A DNA stretch of 63,532 nucleotides, taken from positions 1 to 63,532 of the forward strand of contig JAITLL010000063.1 of assembly GCA_031277915.1 (NCBI GenBank), in the 5' to 3' direction. Positions within the stretch are counted from its first letter, which is position 1. Every line of letters begins with the position of its first letter. A program made the position numbers and the translations under genes. Source of the stretch: Acinetobacter sp. (lineage in GTDB: Bacteria; Pseudomonadota; Gammaproteobacteria; Pseudomonadales; Moraxellaceae). This document shows positions 18,328 to 26,238 of the stretch, piece by piece. The notes beneath the pieces are model-generated. The model saw only the letters and a list, made by a program, of their open reading frames with translations, was not told the DNA's origin and ran no database searches.

Positions 18328-21300
18328 ATGCATGTCATTCTTATCTCTGCTTGTGAAAAAAGAGCTTTAAAGAAAACTCGAGCGATCTTGGATAGCTATG
18401 CTATTCGTACAGGACATTCATCTTGGCAAGCACCAATGACAATGGAAGGTTTAAAAGAAATTCGTAGCGCATTAAAAAAAGTAGCCACCCGACAAAGTGC
18501 TGTAGCCGCTTACATTAATTTTGGTGTGCGAAGAATGAAGCTTGCATGGGTTGTGGGAGCAAAACATAAATTTGCACACGATGGTGCATACCCAGTGGCT
18601 TCAACTAAAAAACAGCAAAAGTTATTGATGCTAGATGAATGGGGCAAAGTAAGTAGCTTGTTGGCAGGTGCAGCAGGAGACATGCATGATATTGGTAAAG
18701 CTTCACAACATTTTCAGAACAAATTAAGTCCAGAAATGGCGGGACAAAAAATTAAAGATGACATTCGACATGAATGGCTGTCTTTAAAACTATTACAACA
18801 ACTCAGAAAAAATGGATGGGACTGGCAGCTTGCTTGGAAGAATTTAGAAAAAGGTTTAGATAAATTTACTTTAGGTGATCGGCAAGAAATAGAACAGGGA
18901 ATCCAAAATGAATTAGAAGCAGTCGATTATTTGGTTGTTACGCATCATGGATTATTAGGGGTGGAAGAAGCTTTAAAAAATGATCCACTCGCATTACCTC
19001 ACTATGAAAATCATGTTCGTACATTGGTTCCAAGTCATGAGCAACTTACCTGTGCAGGTGAGTTACCAGACTCTATTTTTAAAAGTCATCAAAAACGTAT
19101 GCAGCGTTTAACTGCATTAATACTAAAGCAAAAAACAGATCAGCTTTTGTATTGGAAAGCTTTAGCTCTGCATTCACGAGCAGCGCTCATTCATGCCGAT
19201 CATATTGTCTCGGCACAACAATATTCTTTGCAAAAACCTGAAAATGTATCGTTATTTGCAAATACCAAGCTTAAAACTATAGACCAAGACAAGAAAGCCA
19301 AATTACAAGATCAACCACTAGAATGGCATTTACACCAAGTCGGAGATCGGGCTTCACGCATTGCAGTTCAAATGATGACTGATTTGAGTTTATCTGGTCT
19401 ATCTGAGCAAACAGTTGAATATATTTGCCAGCCAACAACTCACCCACGTTTCCAATGGCAAAATATCGCAGCAAATTCATTGCAAAAAAATATACAGAAG
19501 CACCCTGAAACGCCGGCACTGGTATTTAATATTGCAGGGACAGGAAGTGGTAAAACCCGCATGAATTTGCGCGCTGCGTGTACTTTACGACCAGATGACC
19601 CAAGAATAGCGATTGCACTTAATTTGCGTTCTTTAACTTTACAGACTGGGCATGCACTTAAAACGTCGATGAATCTATCGGAAGATGAAATTGCAGTGAT
19701 TATTGGGGATACTGTTACTCAGACTTTATTCGATCAAAGTAAAGAGAAAATGGAGTTTGTTGATGAAGATGAAAATCATCCAGAGCCTATTTTTGATGCT
19801 TGGGGTGAGGACTGTGATTTACCTGAATGGTTACATCCATTATTTACGGTTGAAAGAAATGGGCGCAAAGTTTTAGATCAAAAGGAAACTACAATCCTCG
19901 CTTCGCCATTATTAGTTTCAACCATTGATTATCTGATTGCAGCGGGTGAGCCTCATAGACAAGGACATCACGTTAAAGCATTACTTAGAATGATGAGTAG
20001 TGACTTGATTTTAGATGAAGTTGATGGCTATGAACCTAAAGCATTGATTGCTGTGTTGCGTTTAGTTCAGTTAGCTGCAATGTATGGTCGAAATGTTATT
20101 TGTTCGTCGGCAACCTTATCACTTACAGTTGCCAAAACAATTCATCGGGCTTTTGAGTCGGGTATACAGATGCGGGCGGCTCTCTATGGAAATGAGAAAA
20201 AATCAATCATTGCGATTATTGATAATGAGCTTAAACCGCAGGTCTGGTTAGAACGATCAAATCAAAAATCAGAATTTAATACAATCTACCAAAAGCATTT
20301 AGATAATTTACAAGTTCACTTGCTCTCTAAGCCTACTCATCGTCTGGCTCAACTGCTTTCATTACCTGAAACTACGGTTTTATCGTGGAAACAGTCAGTA
20401 CTAGAAGCAGTTAAGCAACTTCATCAAGAGCATGCATGGAATTTTAAAAAGACTGAAAAGAAAATTTCTTTGGGGCTTATACGGGTTGCTAATATTAAAC
20501 ATGCAATTCGACTTGCCCATTTTTTATCAGATCATTTACCCGAGGCAAAAGTAGCTTGTTATCATGCGAATGACTGGCTTATCTCAAGATTTTATAAAGA
20601 GCAACGTTTAGATCAGCTTTTAACACGTCATAAAGACGGTAAAAAAAGAAAAACTGGTAATGAGCAGATCGAGCAAGATGATGAAATTATTGACCTCATT
20701 CAAAAATCTAATTCTCTAAATATTCCATTTATTGTGATTGCAACACCAGTGGAAGAAGTCGGGCGAGATCATGATTTTGATTGGGCTATTATTGATGCAT
20801 CAAGTGTACAGTCAATTGTACAAACGGCTGGCCGAGTCAACCGTCATCGATTAGAAAAAGTACAGCAACCCAATATTATGATTCCACAGTGGAATTATCG
20901 TTATTGTGAACGACGTGATATTGAAAAACTTAAGCAACAAAGTAAACAGCGCAGACCTGTATTTGTATACCCTGGTTATGAAGGATATGGTTTATCTGTA
21001 ACTTCAACTTATTCATCTCAAGATTTAAAAGAGCTTTTGCCGTGGGATCATCAATCTCAATTAGTCATTAATGCTCGATTGCGTTTTGATCAAGTAAATT
21101 GTTTATTTGCAAAACATGATGATCAACAAATAGGAAATTTTTGCCAAAATTATTTTAATGATCAAGGAGAGCAGTTATTTTCTCGGTCAGATGTAGACGC
21201 AAGTATCATGACAGAGAATATTTATAATTTAACGCCTTTACGTGAACGTAACTATCAAGAAACCTATATGTTTGAGTGGGCTGAGAGCTTGATTGTGAAA

Positions 21301-21564
21301 AAGCAAGTTTATGGTTTTGATGAAAAAGCGACTAAAACTTTAAAATATCCAAAATATGGTTTGGTATGGGATCAAGTGAAGTTCGAAGAAATTCCTGCTA
21401 AACCACAAGCATGGTTAGCACTAACGCCACAACAAATGAAAGATTACTGTTATGAGTACCAAATTGCCAATGAGCAAGGCTGCCGTATATCTTTAACACG
21501 TTATAATGGAGATCAAATACCTACTTGGTCTTATGATTATGGCTTTGGGGTTATGCAAAAATGA
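18328..21564 (+). CDS. cas3: type I-F Cas2-Cas3 fusion nuclease-helicase
   Basis: A 1078-residue fusion. Residues 1-95 are the Cas2-like part (MHVILISACEKRALKKTRAILDSYAIR). The HD nuclease shows H120-D121 (AGDMHDIGKASQHF) and THHGLLG further on. The helicase has Walker A AGTGSGKT near 404, the DEVD box near 563, the SATLSL motif and the TAGRVNRHR motif VI. It degrades DNA marked by the Csy complex and joins Cas1 in spacer uptake. It is on the opposite strand from all other cas genes, behind CRISPR2, and may be served by the array transcript as well as by a promoter in the 72-bp AT-rich gap upstream. Confidence 0.95.
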   Translation: MHVILISACEKRALKKTRAILDSYAIRTGHSSWQAPMTMEGLKEIRSALKKVATRQSAVAAYINFGVRRMKLAWVVGAKHKFAHDGAYPVASTKKQQKLLMLDEWGKVSSLLAGAAGDMHDIGKASQHFQNKLSPEMAGQKIKDDIRHEWLSLKLLQQLRKNGWDWQLAWKNLEKGLDKFTLGDRQEIEQGIQNELEAVDYLVVTHHGLLGVEEALKNDPLALPHYENHVRTLVPSHEQLTCAGELPDSIFKSHQKRMQRLTALILKQKTDQLLYWKALALHSRAALIHADHIVSAQQYSLQKPENVSLFANTKLKTIDQDKKAKLQDQPLEWHLHQVGDRASRIAVQMMTDLSLSGLSEQTVEYICQPTTHPRFQWQNIAANSLQKNIQKHPETPALVFNIAGTGSGKTRMNLRAACTLRPDDPRIAIALNLRSLTLQTGHALKTSMNLSEDEIAVIIGDTVTQTLFDQSKEKMEFVDEDENHPEPIFDAWGEDCDLPEWLHPLFTVERNGRKVLDQKETTILASPLLVSTIDYLIAAGEPHRQGHHVKALLRMMSSDLILDEVDGYEPKALIAVLRLVQLAAMYGRNVICSSATLSLTVAKTIHRAFESGIQMRAALYGNEKKSIIAIIDNELKPQVWLERSNQKSEFNTIYQKHLDNLQVHLLSKPTHRLAQLLSLPETTVLSWKQSVLEAVKQLHQEHAWNFKKTEKKISLGLIRVANIKHAIRLAHFLSDHLPEAKVACYHANDWLISRFYKEQRLDQLLTRHKDGKKRKTGNEQIEQDDEIIDLIQKSNSLNIPFIVIATPVEEVGRDHDFDWAIIDASSVQSIVQTAGRVNRHRLEKVQQPNIMIPQWNYRYCERRDIEKLKQQSKQRRPVFVYPGYEGYGLSVTSTYSSQDLKELLPWDHQSQLVINARLRFDQVNCLFAKHDDQQIGNFCQNYFNDQGEQLFSRSDVDASIMTENIYNLTPLRERNYQETYMFEWAESLIVKKQVYGFDEKATKTLKYPKYGLVWDQVKFEEIPAKPQAWLALTPQQMKDYCYEYQIANEQGCRISLTRYNGDQIPTWSYDYGFGVMQK

Positions 21565-21938
21565 AAAAAATTAGTGTCGTAAATTAGACCTATACCATAA
21601 CAGACATTGATTTTAATATCTCTCTGAGATCTATTAATTCTTTATGATCTAACTGATTAAATTTATTTTAATTATTTATTTTTAATAATTCTTTTTATTT
21701 AAACTTTTTCTTAATAAATGTCTCATTAGATATGGAATATTTCATCCGTAAAGCATGGTTTTCTGACTAACTTGTTATTTATTAGATTGTTTTTAAAATT
21801 ATATAAAGTATTTATTGAATTCTATGTTGATAGTGCTGAATATTATTTTAAATTTTAATTAAACCTATTAAAACAACAGTTTATTTGAAAATAAAACATA
21901 ATAATATATATTAATAATGTAACATTATATTTTTTCTC

Positions 21939-21967
21939 TTGAAAGTATAAAATTTAAACGATATAAA
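21939..21967 (+). promoter_or_regulatory. strong sigma70-type promoter of the mini-peptide cluster
   Basis: TTGAAA (21939-21944), 17-bp spacer, TATAAA (21962-21967), about 58 bp before the first mini-gene. The remaining part of the 460-bp gap behind cas3 (21565-21938) is very AT-rich and shows no gene or clear structure. Confidence 0.65.
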
Positions 21968-22024
21968 AGCTATGCAGATATATTTATATGTGTGCATATA
22001 TTAATTTATAAAGGAAGTATCATC

Positions 22025-22075
22025 ATGAAAAATCGTAAAAAAAATGCTGAATACCTAGGTACTTTACTAGGTTAA
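22025..22075 (+). CDS. mini-peptide copy 1, candidate precursor
   Basis: Encodes MKNRKKNAEYLGTLLG (16 residues) and TAA. It has an AAAGGAAG ribosome site 9 bp before the ATG and is the first of four copies behind the promoter at 21939. The peptide has a basic N-terminal half and a leucine/glycine-rich C-terminal half, like a short leader plus core. It is not recognised as any described precursor. Position before a peptidase-like gene and an amino-acid exporter suggests a processed, exported product. Confidence 0.75.
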   Translation: MKNRKKNAEYLGTLLG

Positions 22076-22122
22076 TTTAGTAACCGAAGCAAAAATATCA
22101 ATTTTATAAAGGAAGTATCATC

Positions 22123-22173
22123 ATGAAAAATCGCAAGAAAAATGCTGAATACCTAGGCACTTTACTAGGTTAA
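22123..22173 (+). CDS. mini-peptide copy 2, candidate precursor
   Basis: Encodes exactly the same 16 residues as copy 1. Three codons differ and all are synonymous: Arg CGT to CGC, Lys AAA to AAG, Gly GGT to GGC. The ribosome site is unchanged. Confidence 0.75.
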   Translation: MKNRKKNAEYLGTLLG

Positions 22174-22219
22174 TTTAGTAACCGAAGCAAAATATCAATT
22201 TTATAAAGGAAGTATCATC

Positions 22220-22270
22220 ATGAAAAATCGTAAGAAAAATGCTGAATACCTAGGTACTTTACTAGGTTAA
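22220..22270 (+). CDS. mini-peptide copy 3, candidate precursor
   Basis: Same peptide as copies 1 and 2. It differs from copy 1 only in one Lys codon (AAG) and from copy 2 in the Arg and Gly codons, all synonymous. The trailer reads TTTAGTAACTGAAGC, one base different from copies 1 and 2. Confidence 0.75.
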   Translation: MKNRKKNAEYLGTLLG

Positions 22271-22316
22271 TTTAGTAACTGAAGCAAAATATCACTTTTA
22301 TAAAGGAAGCACGATC

Positions 22317-22367
22317 ATGAAAAATCGCAAAAAAAATGCTGAATACCTAGGTACATTATTAGGTTAA
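22317..22367 (+). CDS. mini-peptide copy 4, candidate precursor
   Basis: Same peptide again. It differs from copy 1 by synonymous changes at Arg (CGC), Thr (ACA) and Leu (TTA), although its non-coding flanks have diverged most. That contrast points to selection on the peptide itself. It is the last copy before the hairpin at 22383. Confidence 0.75.
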   Translation: MKNRKKNAEYLGTLLG

Positions 22368-22382
22368 TTGAGTATCCTCGAC

Positions 22383-22420
22383 AAAAATAGTATGTCTATA
22401 TTAATAGACATACTATTTTT
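22383..22420 (+). terminator. terminator-like hairpin between mini-genes and enzyme genes
   Basis: A long perfect inverted repeat, AAAAATAGTATGTCTA and its complement TAGACATACTATTTTT, around a short AT loop, ending in a T tract. It would end most transcripts after the four mini-genes and let a minority read into the enzyme and exporter genes, a common arrangement in ribosomal-peptide clusters. The stem is AT-rich, so its strength is uncertain. Confidence 0.6.
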
Positions 22421-22460
22421 AAAAAATTAATAAAGAATAATAATTTAAAGGAATATAGCT

Positions 22461-23543
22461 ATGGAAGTTATTAGCATTCGTCCAAATCTTATTAAAACTT
22501 TTAATAACCCAAATAATGATTATTTTTGTATAGTAACGAATGAGTCTTTGGAAGATAAAATTAAAATTACTGATGATTCTAACTATATTGAAAGTAAGAT
22601 TATTTTATATAAACCTAATGATAAGTTTGAAAACTTACTGGAAAGTGTAATACCTGAAAATTCTCATGTATTAGTTATTTCTCCTGATGTTTTTTTTCAA
22701 TCACCCGATCAGAAACATATTGGAAGCAAAAGAAAATTGATTGCTATGGCATGCAATTCAACTCCAACGGATATAAATGCCATAAAGCATTTTATGGAAA
22801 TAATTGAAAATACTGATCCAGATAGCCAACAGGAATTTGCTGATAGATTCTTTAATATTGGTGAAGATTCAGATTTTTTAAGCTTTGTAGACCCAGTGAA
22901 TAATACATTAGCAACATTTAATCATTTAGATGAAAGTTATCTATGGAGTGAGCAGGCTGGTCATTTAGGATATGGAGAGCAACAATTAGCTCCAGCAGGG
23001 GAAATTAGTGTTTTACCTTTGAGAATTCAAGAGTTTGATGAAACTTTACGTTTAGATTTTAACGGCACAATCGCATTACATGGAGTTCCGATTTTACATA
23101 ATGGAACTGTAAGCTTCTTGCGAGAAGATCAAAAAAGAATATTTGATCAACTGATAGAGATTAAACATAACCCTATTATTGCCACTGTTGAAAATGGCGT
23201 TATCACTGCTCTTAGTGATCCAACGGGTAAATGTCCAAATGCTCTAAATATGTTAAATAGTATGTTTACTGTAGATTCCAGATATAGAATTCTTTGGGAA
23301 ATTGGGTTTGGTGTAAATACACACAATAAAATACTCGATGGAAACCAAGCTATGAATGAAACCTTTGGTAATACTGATGGTGCTATACATTTTGGTTTGG
23401 GTTTAACGCCATACACACAATATCATTTAGATATAATTTGCCCAAATACCGTGGTTAAAAACAATAAGAATGAATATTTGATTGGAAAAGAAGGGAAAAA
23501 GATATTACGAAATAAATCAATTGGATGCCCTTGTATAGAATGA
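22461..23543 (+). CDS. M29-aminopeptidase-like enzyme of the mini-peptide cluster
   Basis: A 360-residue protein. The C-terminal half resembles the metal site of M29 (aminopeptidase T/AmpS) enzymes: APAGE (E181), WEIGFGVN (E280), DGAIHFGLG (H310) and YHLDI (H322, D324), in the order of the family's five ligands. The N-terminal 150 residues look like the family's variable alpha/beta part. The protein is about 50 residues shorter than typical M29 enzymes and ends with an unusual CPC motif (356-358). There is a ribosome site AAAGGAATA before the ATG. It is coupled to azlC by an ATGA overlap, so it probably cleaves or modifies the mini-peptides or a product from them. The family call is from motif recall. 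Confidence 0.6.
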   Translation: MEVISIRPNLIKTFNNPNNDYFCIVTNESLEDKIKITDDSNYIESKIILYKPNDKFENLLESVIPENSHVLVISPDVFFQSPDQKHIGSKRKLIAMACNSTPTDINAIKHFMEIIENTDPDSQQEFADRFFNIGEDSDFLSFVDPVNNTLATFNHLDESYLWSEQAGHLGYGEQQLAPAGEISVLPLRIQEFDETLRLDFNGTIALHGVPILHNGTVSFLREDQKRIFDQLIEIKHNPIIATVENGVITALSDPTGKCPNALNMLNSMFTVDSRYRILWEIGFGVNTHNKILDGNQAMNETFGNTDGAIHFGLGLTPYTQYHLDIICPNTVVKNNKNEYLIGKEGKKILRNKSIGCPCIE

Positions 23544-24205
23544 TAACTAATACATCATTGCTAAGCAGAAGTATACCTGTTTGCTTAGCATTAACACCTA
23601 TCGGTTTATTATTTGGTATTCTCGCTGGTCAACAGAATCTTCATCATTATGAGGTTCTATTATTAAGTATTCTCGGATTTTCAGGTAGTGGGCAGTTTGC
23701 ACTCTTAAGTTTTTATCAGAATAACTTTATAGATATTGGATATTTAACAGCATTTTTACTTATATTAAGTATGAATGTTAGATATATTCCAATGACATTA
23801 ATAAGTACTCCAAAAGATATTAAACTAAGTTCAAAAATTTTTTATTGCCATATACTTTCTGATGAATCTTTTGCTACTGAGAGATACACAGATACATATC
23901 ATGATCATCTCAAAATCCGATTATATATTTTCTTTACATGGGTGATATCTACTTTAGCTGGTCAGATATTATCGTCATATATACCTGATTATATATTAAG
24001 TTATTTAAATGTATCATTTCCTATTTCTGCAATTTTGTTTACTTTAAGTTTTATTAATATAAAAATTAAAACTACGAAAAATAATATTAAGGTCATATTT
24101 GTTCTATTTTTAGTGACTGTTTTATCCTTCTTTATTTTTGGAGAAAGATTTTTTTGGATACCAGCAATTCTAACTAATTATATTATTTTTAGGAAATTTA
24201 AATGA
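23540..24205 (+). CDS. azlC: AzlC-family branched-chain amino-acid exporter, large subunit
   Basis: A 221-residue inner-membrane protein with several hydrophobic segments and the AzlC signature (PIGLLFGILAGQQNLHHYEVLLLSI, then FSGSGQFALLSFY). AzlC-AzlD pairs export branched-chain amino acids or analogues. I chose the ATG at 23540 because it overlaps the stop of the preceding gene as ATGA; an upstream ATG at 23525 is in frame. It overlaps azlD by 4 bp. Location behind a peptide array and a peptidase-like gene is unusual for this family. Confidence 0.85.
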   Translation: MITNTSLLSRSIPVCLALTPIGLLFGILAGQQNLHHYEVLLLSILGFSGSGQFALLSFYQNNFIDIGYLTAFLLILSMNVRYIPMTLISTPKDIKLSSKIFYCHILSDESFATERYTDTYHDHLKIRLYIFFTWVISTLAGQILSSYIPDYILSYLNVSFPISAILFTLSFINIKIKTTKNNIKVIFVLFLVTVLSFFIFGERFFWIPAILTNYIIFRKFK

Positions 24206-24516
24206 ATACAAAACTATTAATTGGTGTTGTAATATTATTTTCTATAAGTGTTATTGTCAGAATAGCACCTGCATTTGTAAAAAATAGACTGAATAGTGAA
24301 ACATTAGACAATATTGAGCAAGTTTTACCAATATGTGTTTTTATACCTATGTCTGTCTATTTTTTTATAACTGAAATACAGAAAAACTTTTTACCAGCTA
24401 TTCTTTCATTCATATTTATATTTATCTTGTTGCAGATTAAAAGTAATAATCTTGTGACAATTGTTGGTTCGATACTGTTATTTATTTTTATTAAGAATTT
24501 TACAAACTTGAATTAA
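24202..24516 (+). CDS. azlD: AzlD-family small subunit of the exporter
   Basis: A 104-residue protein with about four membrane segments. It matches the small AzlD partner in size, position and character (PAFVKNRLNSETLDNIEQVLPICVFIPMSVYFF). Its ATG overlaps the azlC stop (ATGA). Its stop codon directly abuts the stop of the convergent VOC gene with no base between. Confidence 0.8.
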   Translation: MNTKLLIGVVILFSISVIVRIAPAFVKNRLNSETLDNIEQVLPICVFIPMSVYFFITEIQKNFLPAILSFIFIFILLQIKSNNLVTIVGSILLFIFIKNFTNLN

Positions 24517-24900
24517 TCATTCTCTTAAAACTGCTTCAATATTGTTACCATCCATATCAATGAGAAAAGAGGCATAATAATTACTACTATAGTTCAAGCG
24601 ATAGCCTGGTTTTCCATTATCTTTGGCTCCAATTTCTAAACCTATTTTATGAAAAGCAATGACCTCATCTTTTGATTTAGCTGAAAAAGCAAGATGTACT
24701 TTACTATGGATACTGTCTTCTGAACTACTCGCTATCCAGAAATAAACTCTATTATTCATTCCAAAGCCATACGCAATTATATTTTCATTATCATCTTTTC
24801 TTTTTTTTAAACATTTGTATCCTATACTCTCTAAGAGATAAGTATAAAAATTATAAGCTAAATCTAAATTAGTTACTTTTAATTCAATGTGATCTATCAT
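24517..24900 (-). CDS. VOC (glyoxalase/bleomycin-resistance) family protein
   Basis: A 127-residue protein with the glyoxalase fold pattern: MIDHIELKVTNLDLAYNFYTYLLESIGY at the start, VHLAFSAKSKDEV in the middle and FLIDMDGNNIEAVL at the end, giving H4, H69 and E124 as possible metal ligands. VOC proteins isomerise, cleave or bind small molecules. It is convergent with azlD and may or may not belong to the peptide cluster. No specific substrate can be named. Confidence 0.85.
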   Translation of the reverse strand: MIDHIELKVTNLDLAYNFYTYLLESIGYKCLKKRKDDNENIIAYGFGMNNRVYFWIASSSEDSIHSKVHLAFSAKSKDEVIAFHKIGLEIGAKDNGKPGYRLNYSSNYYASFLIDMDGNNIEAVLRE

Positions 24901-25125
24901 AATTATATCTATTAATTATTAAATAATATTTAATCTAACATGAAATTCATACAATATGAATATATTACTGTAGAACGGACTCAGAAGGTCGATAAATAAG
25001 TCTACATCTTAGTCATGATCAGTTAGCTTTGCCTAAGGTCTCCTTGCTTTAGGAAAAATTAATTTTTCATATACTTAGAATGCAATGCCATTACAACTTC
25101 TCTTACTTTATCTTTGAGTGGATTA

Positions 25126-25142
25126 CATCCCAACAAAAATTC
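25126..25142 (+). repeat. third att-like sequence
   Basis: CATCCCAACAAAAATTC resembles the attR-like site continuation CATCCCACCAAAATTC (9320-9335), differing by one substitution and one extra A. In both places a terminator follows within 10-20 bp. It could mark the far end of a second ssrA-associated insertion that carries the CRISPR and peptide genes. A chance match is possible in AT-rich DNA. Confidence 0.35.
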
Positions 25143-25148
25143 TCAATA

Positions 25149-25178
25149 AAAAAGCCACTTATGATAAGTGGCTTTTTT
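25149..25178 (-). terminator. bidirectional-looking terminator after the lipoprotein genes
   Basis: Stem AAGCCACTTA / TAAGTGGCTT with A and T tracts on its two sides. It lies just beyond the stop of the minus-strand lipoprotein gene at 25188 and would end that operon. Confidence 0.75.
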
Positions 25179-25187
25179 ATTGACTCA

Positions 25188-25670
25188 TCATTTACGGCAA
25201 TCGTCAGGTCCTAACTCATCTTTGGTATAAGTAGAATTTATTTTTTTTAACCAGACTTGCTCTTTTGAGTTAAGCCAAGCATAAATATCTTTATAGTTAT
25301 TTTGTTCTTCAGGCGAGATTACATCTTTAGTTTCACGTGCGAATTTCGCCATCCAGCAGATTTGATTTAACTTACGAGTATTCAAACTTTCTTCAATAAC
25401 ATAACTATTTCCAGCTCCTTCCTCAAAAGCTTTTAATACATCTGCATTTGTTAATGTTGCATAAACTAAAGATTTAGTGACATCACTATTTTTTTCTTGA
25501 AGAGCATATCTATACACTCTGTAATTTGTAGTTATTACATTGACTGCGCCACGGCCTGCATTAACTAAAGCTTCTCTATCGCTATTTACTTGGGTATTTG
25601 CACAACCATTCATGAAAAGCATAAACAGAGGGGCACAGATAAATTTAATATAAGTTCTGTTTGCCGACAT
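25188..25670 (-). CDS. lipoprotein, paralogue of its upstream neighbour (candidate immunity protein)
   Basis: A 160-residue protein with a lipoprotein signal (LFMLFMNGC, lipid cysteine 23) followed by ANTQVN. It is clearly homologous to the 163-residue protein upstream: both have SREA/HREA..GAV, an LNQ(I/L)CW motif, YAW.(N/D)(S/A)K..WLKK and a DELG..DCRK end. No known family is recognised. Position downstream of a PAAR gene and a putative effector suggests periplasmic immunity, with duplication giving a second specificity. Confidence 0.75.
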   Translation of the reverse strand: MSANRTYIKFICAPLFMLFMNGCANTQVNSDREALVNAGRGAVNVITTNYRVYRYALQEKNSDVTKSLVYATLTNADVLKAFEEGAGNSYVIEESLNTRKLNQICWMAKFARETKDVISPEEQNNYKDIYAWLNSKEQVWLKKINSTYTKDELGPDDCRK

Positions 25671-25746
25671 TATTTGGATCTCTATTGTGTTCTCTGTTTT
25701 ATATAGCGAGAGGCCCTGAAAAATTTAGGGCCATTTTATGGAATAA

Positions 25747-26238
25747 TTATTTACGACAATCATTTTCACCGAGTTCATCTTTGCTATAAGACGCATTCAG
25801 CTTTTTTAGCCAAACAGATTGTTTAGCATCCACCCAAGCATAAACTCTTTGATAATCAGCTTGAGATTGAGGGGATAAGTCATTTTTATAATGCTGAAGA
25901 AATTTAGTTGTCCAACATAATTGATTTAGTTTTGCTAAAGATAGATCTTCTTCAATGACAAAATTATTTCCCACTTCTTTTTCAAGCTCTTTTAAAACTC
26001 CCATTTTCTTTAAAGTGGTATAAAGTAAAGCAGTTGTCACCTTATTCTTCTCGTTAGCAATTGCATTCTTATAGACTGGTTGGTCCATAATCAGCATATC
26101 TACTGCTCCACGTGTTGAATTAATAACAGCTTCTCTATGGTTATTAACTTGCGTATTGGCACATCCGCTAATAGCTAGATAAAATATAGAGATTAGGGTT
26201 ATTTTTAACGGGCTAATAGAGCCCTTTTTCACGAACAT
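25747..26238 (-). CDS. lipoprotein, paralogue of its downstream neighbour (candidate immunity protein)
   Basis: A 163-residue protein with an N-terminal signal ending in the lipobox LAISGC and the same ANTQVN sequence after the cysteine. It overlaps the end of the putative effector gene by 26 bp, so it belongs to the same operon. Three further conserved features (LNQLCW, WLKKLNASYSKDELG, final DCRK) are shared with the copy downstream. The role as immunity protein is inferred from gene order only. Confidence 0.75.
   Translation of the reverse strand: MFVKKGSISPLKITLISIFYLAISGCANTQVNNHREAVINSTRGAVDMLIMDQPVYKNAIANEKNKVTTALLYTTLKKMGVLKELEKEVGNNFVIEEDLSLAKLNQLCWTTKFLQHYKNDLSPQSQADYQRVYAWVDAKQSVWLKKLNASYSKDELGENDCRK

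Larger units (their letters stand above)
22005..22390 (+). repeat. four tandem direct repeats of 97-98 bp, each with a mini-gene
   Basis: Start codons lie at 22025, 22123, 22220 and 22317, a period of 98, 97 and 97 bp. Each unit has a ribosome site (AAAGGAAG), a 16-codon gene and a near-identical trailer (TTTAGTAACCGAAGC or close). Similarity runs through the whole unit, so the array arose by tandem duplication. The fourth copy is the most diverged, both upstream (AAGCACGATC) and in its trailer. Confidence 0.92.

Noticed and set aside
22025-22367. Mini-genes as a leucine attenuation leader for azlCD
   Set aside because: Leader peptides have runs of the regulatory codon and occur once. Here four full copies each with a ribosome site are present, the leucine codons are not clustered in a run, and the only terminator-like hairpin follows the fourth copy.
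24901-25125. Possible small RNA or further gene behind the VOC gene
   Set aside because: Only a weak CCTAAG/CTTTAGG hairpin is seen, with no promoter, open frame or T tract worth reporting as a feature.
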